A stretch of 33,883 nt of DNA. Source: Chromera velia (lineage: Eukaryota > Sar > Chromeraceae). The notes beneath the pieces are model-generated. The model ran no database searches and was not told where the DNA came from. It worked only from the letters and a program-made list of their open reading frames with translations. This document shows positions 31,034 through 33,883 of this stretch, piece by piece (position 1 is the stretch's first letter; each line of letters starts with the position of its first letter). Made by a program: the position numbers and the translations under genes. The stretch lies in contig JAHBMJ010001197.1 in the NCBI GenBank assembly GCA_018398765.1, positions 1 through 33,883 of the forward strand, in the 5' to 3' direction.

Positions 31034-31712
31034 TAGGCGCCGCACATGCATAGAAAAACAAATTTAAAATTAACTCACGATTTCGTTTTTTTGTTTCTCA
31101 GGCTTTTTTATGAAGCGATTGAAACCAAGACTGCCGAGTGTTGCACGTTGTTCTTCAAGTTTGGTGTTGCATAGTGTTGCTCGACGACTGTTGGGTACTG
31201 TTGGATGTTGCTTAGTGTTGTTTTAGGTATTGTATCCATAGTTTAAAATTAAATTGATCGATATAGATCGATATATCATGTATGGTGCTCGATCACATTT
31301 GTTATTATATTGTATGTGGTTGTTCTATACTGTTTTTTCATGTTGTGTTAGATATTGATTGATTGATTGATTGATATGTTCCGCCCTAGGGCCTTCCCGC
31401 TATGTCTATCTGTCGCCAGAGCTAGCAGGGCGGGGCGTTCCCCAGCCTAAGCTGAGGTATTGCACGGTGTAGCATCACATATTACACAGAATTTTTGTGT
31501 TAAAGTGTAATAATGTTGTTTTAGCGTTCAACTAAGTGTGGTATAATATTGTTTGGGTTGTTCCATGGTGTTGCATATACACTGTTGTATAGTATTGCAT
31601 TAACATTAACAACTTATATATGATAAGAAAATTAAAAAAAAAAATAATTATAGCGATTTTAATTTCTTTTTTTTTTTTTAATGTGACATGTGCGGCGTAG
31701 TGCGGCGCCTGA
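31034..31712. mobile_element. MITE-like element with GGCGCCGCAC inverted ends and TGTTGC-rich interior
   Basis: The left end AGGCGCCGCACATG (from about 31034) is matched in inverted form at the right, where GTGCGGCG occurs twice before CCT (about 31690-31712). Just inside, both ends continue into A/T homopolymer-rich sequence. The interior repeats GTGTTGC-like words (31137-31240, 31500-31600), as does the smaller element at 7311-7572. It has no coding capacity. The (AATC)n repeat at 31354-31428 would be nested inside it. Confidence 0.4.
31354..31428 (-). repeat. Dispersed repeat, (AATC)n-tailed, copy B
   Basis: On the minus strand: GCTAGCTCTGGCGACAGATA, GACATAGCGGGAAGGCC, CTAGGGCGGAAC, then AATC units. 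This is the best-preserved of the three copies and defines the consensus core together with 6990-7073 and 15793-15876. Confidence 0.6.
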
Positions 31713-31862
31713 GCCACGCCCACAAGAACATGATATTTTTTCCCAGATGATTGAAAAAGCTCTCCTAAAAAATAAAAAAATTGAAAACCGTTTTTAAGAT
31801 AGTAATTTTTATAAAGTAATTGGCATATATATTGATGATGAGGAGGAGGTGACTTAACTTAC

Positions 31863-31925
31863 TACCCATCGTGTCCCAATGGTAAAGGGCAGTCCTAGAG
31901 GCAGTCTGTGAGCATTCAAGTCATA
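31863..31925 (+). other. tRNA-like segment (possible tRNA pseudogene or SINE head)
   Basis: TGTCCCAATGG at 31872-31882 matches the Pol III box A consensus at 10 of 11 positions. ATTCAAGTC at 31914-31922 matches box B at 8 of 9, at tRNA-like spacing (about 31 bases between boxes). Acceptor and T-stem pairing looks poor, so a functional tRNA is unlikely. It could be the head of a tRNA-derived SINE or a decayed tRNA gene. Confidence 0.3.
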
Positions 31926-31939
31926 ATTTCTTTTACATT

Positions 31940-32025
31940 CCTGACAAAATTCCTCTAAATTCCTGTCTAAATTCTTCTAAATTCCTGTCTAAATTCCTCT
32001 AAATTCGTGTCTAAATTAATTCCTA
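31940..32025. repeat. Tandem repeat, AAATTCCTGTCT / AAATTCCTCT units
   Basis: Alternating 12- and 10-base units (combined period near 22) repeat about three and a half times, directly after the tRNA-like segment. The order is like that of SINE tails but could be coincidental. Confidence 0.7.
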
Positions 32026-32173
32026 AGTAGTAAGTCCTTCAATGCAGGATAGGGCAGGAGAAAACCAGCTAAACATAGGTTCACATTTCGATTTTATACT
32101 ATGAAAGACTCGGAGTATGAAGTACACTGTACTGTTAGCTAAAAGTAACTACCAGTCTTTTTCAAAAGGCTCT

Positions 32174-32192
32174 TGGTTACCATCAATTTGGT
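32174..32192. repeat. Short hairpin GGTTACC...GGTAACC
   Basis: A perfect 7-base inverted repeat with a short AT-rich loop. The words GGTAAC and GGTAATC recur nearby (32198-32246), linking it to the larger hairpin at 32482-32518. Confidence 0.5.
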
Positions 32193-32481
32193 AACCGAAA
32201 TTTGGTAACTGGCGGAGGCTGAGGAGACTACCGCTACTATGGTAATCTGGCCATATCTGGCTGCAAATACGTTGAATAAGGATCTAATATAGGAGAAACA
32301 CATCTTTAAAGACTGTATACAGCGTAAAAAAGATCCTTTTTAGACTTGTTTTGACTAAGTTGTTTCTATAATATCAAAAAATTGGCTTTCACGTACAGAT
32401 ATTTGTGGATATAAAAGATATTTGCAATATATCTATTTTTGGTACCCAATTTACCCACTAGTTTATCCAGTTTAAAAGGAC

Positions 32482-32518
32482 GATTACCATTGTTTTAGCT
32501 ACTAAAACAACGGTAATC
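32482..32518. repeat. 17-bp near-perfect hairpin with 3-base loop
   Basis: GATTACCATTGTTTTAG (32482-32498) and CTAAAACAACGGTAATC (32502-32518) pair with one mismatch around a CTA loop. This could be a fold-back element end or a small transposon terminus. It lies in AT-rich DNA near the LINE 3' end. Confidence 0.75.
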
Positions 32519-32752
32519 CTAGGGTTGGACACTAAAATTTTAAAGTTTTTTTTTGTTAAAGTTTTTTTTTTGCCCTTTAGACTTTATTTTTTAAAAAATA
32601 TTTTTCAATCAGTTTTTGAGTATGGCATTGACTTAAAGTTTGTTCCTAGCGTCTGGCCTATACGTCTTTCATCTCTTCCTTCTGTCCTAGTTACTGCTCT
32701 CGCTACTAGCTCTCTCTCTCATACGACTTCATACTTGACGCTCCTCCATCTG

Positions 32753-32770
32753 AATGCCTTCTTCGGCATT
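32753..32770 (-). other. Stem-loop in presumed LINE 3' region
   Basis: AATGCC and GGCATT pair around a 6-base loop, about 60 bases 3' of the LINE stop codon on the minus strand. Some LINEs carry a 3'-UTR hairpin recognised by their reverse transcriptase. Whether this is one is unknown. Confidence 0.25.
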
Positions 32771-32828
32771 TGCTAAGTACTTCCTACCCCTCAGTCATAA
32801 CTAGTGCACTGCCTAGTCCTCCTTCCTC

Positions 32829-33883
32829 CTAGCCCTCCCCTTGCACTCCTCTGGTCCCCCGAATGCACGCGTTTGCCGCTTTCAAGTGGGCAATCTGCAG
32901 TCGGGCTCGGATCTGACCGCATGTCTTGCTCACATGTTGCCCCCATTTCTCACTCAATCGCTCTGCCAACCTCTTCGAGAACATCTTTGCCTCCCCCTCC
33001 ATCGTCCCGTCGACCGCGCTCATGAGTGGAGTGAAGTCGCACCCTCTGTCCGCGCTTGCCTGCCCATGTTTCCTCTTCTTTTCTTCTGCTGCTGCTTTGA
33101 GGGCTTGAGTCCAGGTCACCTTCTCCCTCGAAGCGGCATGTGGGTTTATCACCCTGGTGTCGAAAATTGCCAGCCTTTGTGGAGCATAGGCCCCCCGGAC
33201 TTGGAAGTCTCCCCTTAGCGCCGGACATCCCTGCACCTCCCCTTCCTCCCTAATGATCGGCTCCTTTGCGTGGACCGCTCCCGCGGGGTATGCTTCCGCT
33301 GCTAGACTCGCCCACGTACGGTTAACTTCGTCATGTCGTAGCGTCGGCAGTCCCCCGACTGGGCAGTTAAGGGCATGTTGCAGACTTCACCTTCCCCCAC
33401 ATCCCTCACATCTGCTCTTCTCCCCCCCTACCCTCCCCTGGTATCGGATTGTCATCGCATCTCGGAATTCGTCTGGGCTGAGATTCATTCCGTGTTCCTT
33501 CAGGGGGGTGGCCGTCAGCCATCCTGACTGCCTCTTTTCTTTTGACTGCCTGACTTCCTCACACTGGTCCTCACTGGCTGCCTGCCCTGACTGGCTGCCT
33601 AACCTCTCCCACTCCTTCTCTACTGCTTCTTTTACTGCTTCTTTGTGGGCTGCCCTTGCCTTCTGCCCCCTCTTCACGTGCTCGTCTGCGTCTATGTCCT
33701 CTCCTCGAAGGATGGCCTCTGTGATCGCTTCACTGGCTGCGGCTGAGGTCTTGTAGTCCCTGTCCGCTGTTTCGGTGGGTTTGGGGATGCCTAGGCCTAG
33801 CAGTCGGACCGGGAGGGCGGCAACGTCTCTCAGCCATACGTCATGTTGGGTGGGGGGCCCTCCGTTCCGTCGTCCTTTCATCA
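32829..33883 (-). mobile_element. LINE-type non-LTR retrotransposon, 3' part of reverse-transcriptase ORF (interrupted, runs off the window)
   Basis: The minus-strand frame is continuous from the window edge to the stop at 32831-32829, apart from one TGA at 33389-33387. Upstream of the TGA are LPVRLLGLGIPKPTETADRD, GWLTATPLKEHGMNLSPDEF, DAMTIRYQG and a CEGCGG zinc-knuckle-like motif. Downstream in the same frame are [40 protein letters not shown] and a C-terminal ANACIRGTR. This order is the standard C-terminus of LINE ORF2-type proteins, after the reverse transcriptase: a CxxC...H...C region, then an endonuclease-like D...PH..S region. The TGA sits where the family has an aromatic residue (CG-x-F-S-x-x-HAL). 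The copy is probably inactive unless it is misassembled. Confidence 0.8.

Larger units (their letters stand above)
30901..32760. other. AT-rich repeat island
   Basis: A large AT-rich block with no gene. In order it contains a MITE-like inverted-repeat element (31034-31712) holding an (AATC)n-tailed repeat copy, a tRNA-like segment (31863-31925), a tandem repeat (31940-32025), hairpins (32174-32192, 32482-32518) and T-rich sequence leading to the LINE remnant. Confidence 0.6.

Noticed and set aside
1-33883. CRISPR arrays, bacterial operons, rRNA
   Set aside because: The microsatellites lack spacer-repeat structure, genes are spliced, and no rRNA-like sequence was recognised.

Overview
This window comes from a eukaryotic nuclear genome that is rich in introns and microsatellites. 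The best guess is a photosynthetic alveolate of the chromerid type (Chromera-like). The evidence is a plastid-type bipartite leader (signal peptide followed by a Phe-led transit peptide), dense TGCATGC motifs like those in apicomplexan promoters, spliceosomal introns ending almost always in TGCAG, and a LINE-type retrotransposon remnant. The assignment to a lineage is inference. Another alga with a complex plastid is possible.

Six protein-coding genes can be rebuilt with phase-consistent splicing, and they form three divergent pairs. Pair 1 is a membrane-anchored sterol-glucosyltransferase-like enzyme (minus, 2064-4209) and an ARFRP1/Arl3-like small GTPase (plus, 5152-5778). Pair 2 is a nine-exon nodulin-like major facilitator transporter (minus, 8182-13181) and a small two-helix membrane protein resembling the V-ATPase assembly factor Pkr1 (plus, 13857-14568). 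Pair 3 is a predicted plastid-imported protein with a degenerate phosphatase-like domain (minus, 16105-21808) and a 14-exon ATP-dependent DNA ligase carrying two WGR domains and a SWIM zinc finger (plus, 22564-30299). The genes do not form one pathway. They share promoter layout and splice-site style.

Between the pairs lie AT-rich islands (1-270, 6700-8180, 15470-16100, 30900-32760) with no genes. They hold a dispersed repeat with an (AATC)n tail (three copies), MITE-like inverted-repeat elements with TGTTGC-rich interiors, a tRNA-like box A/box B segment, tandem repeats and hairpins. The right edge (32829-33883, minus) is the 3' part of a LINE reverse-transcriptase ORF interrupted by one in-frame TGA. 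Long simple-sequence tracts, (CT)n(GT)n, (AC)n and (CTGT)n, sit mostly in introns and flanks.

The most interesting items are the WGR-WGR-SWIM-ligase architecture, a strong preference for C at intron position +3 (GTCAGT donors), a GC-rich palindrome with GCATGC shared by two divergent promoters, a plastid pseudophosphatase candidate, and a GTPase whose catalytic Gln is Gly.
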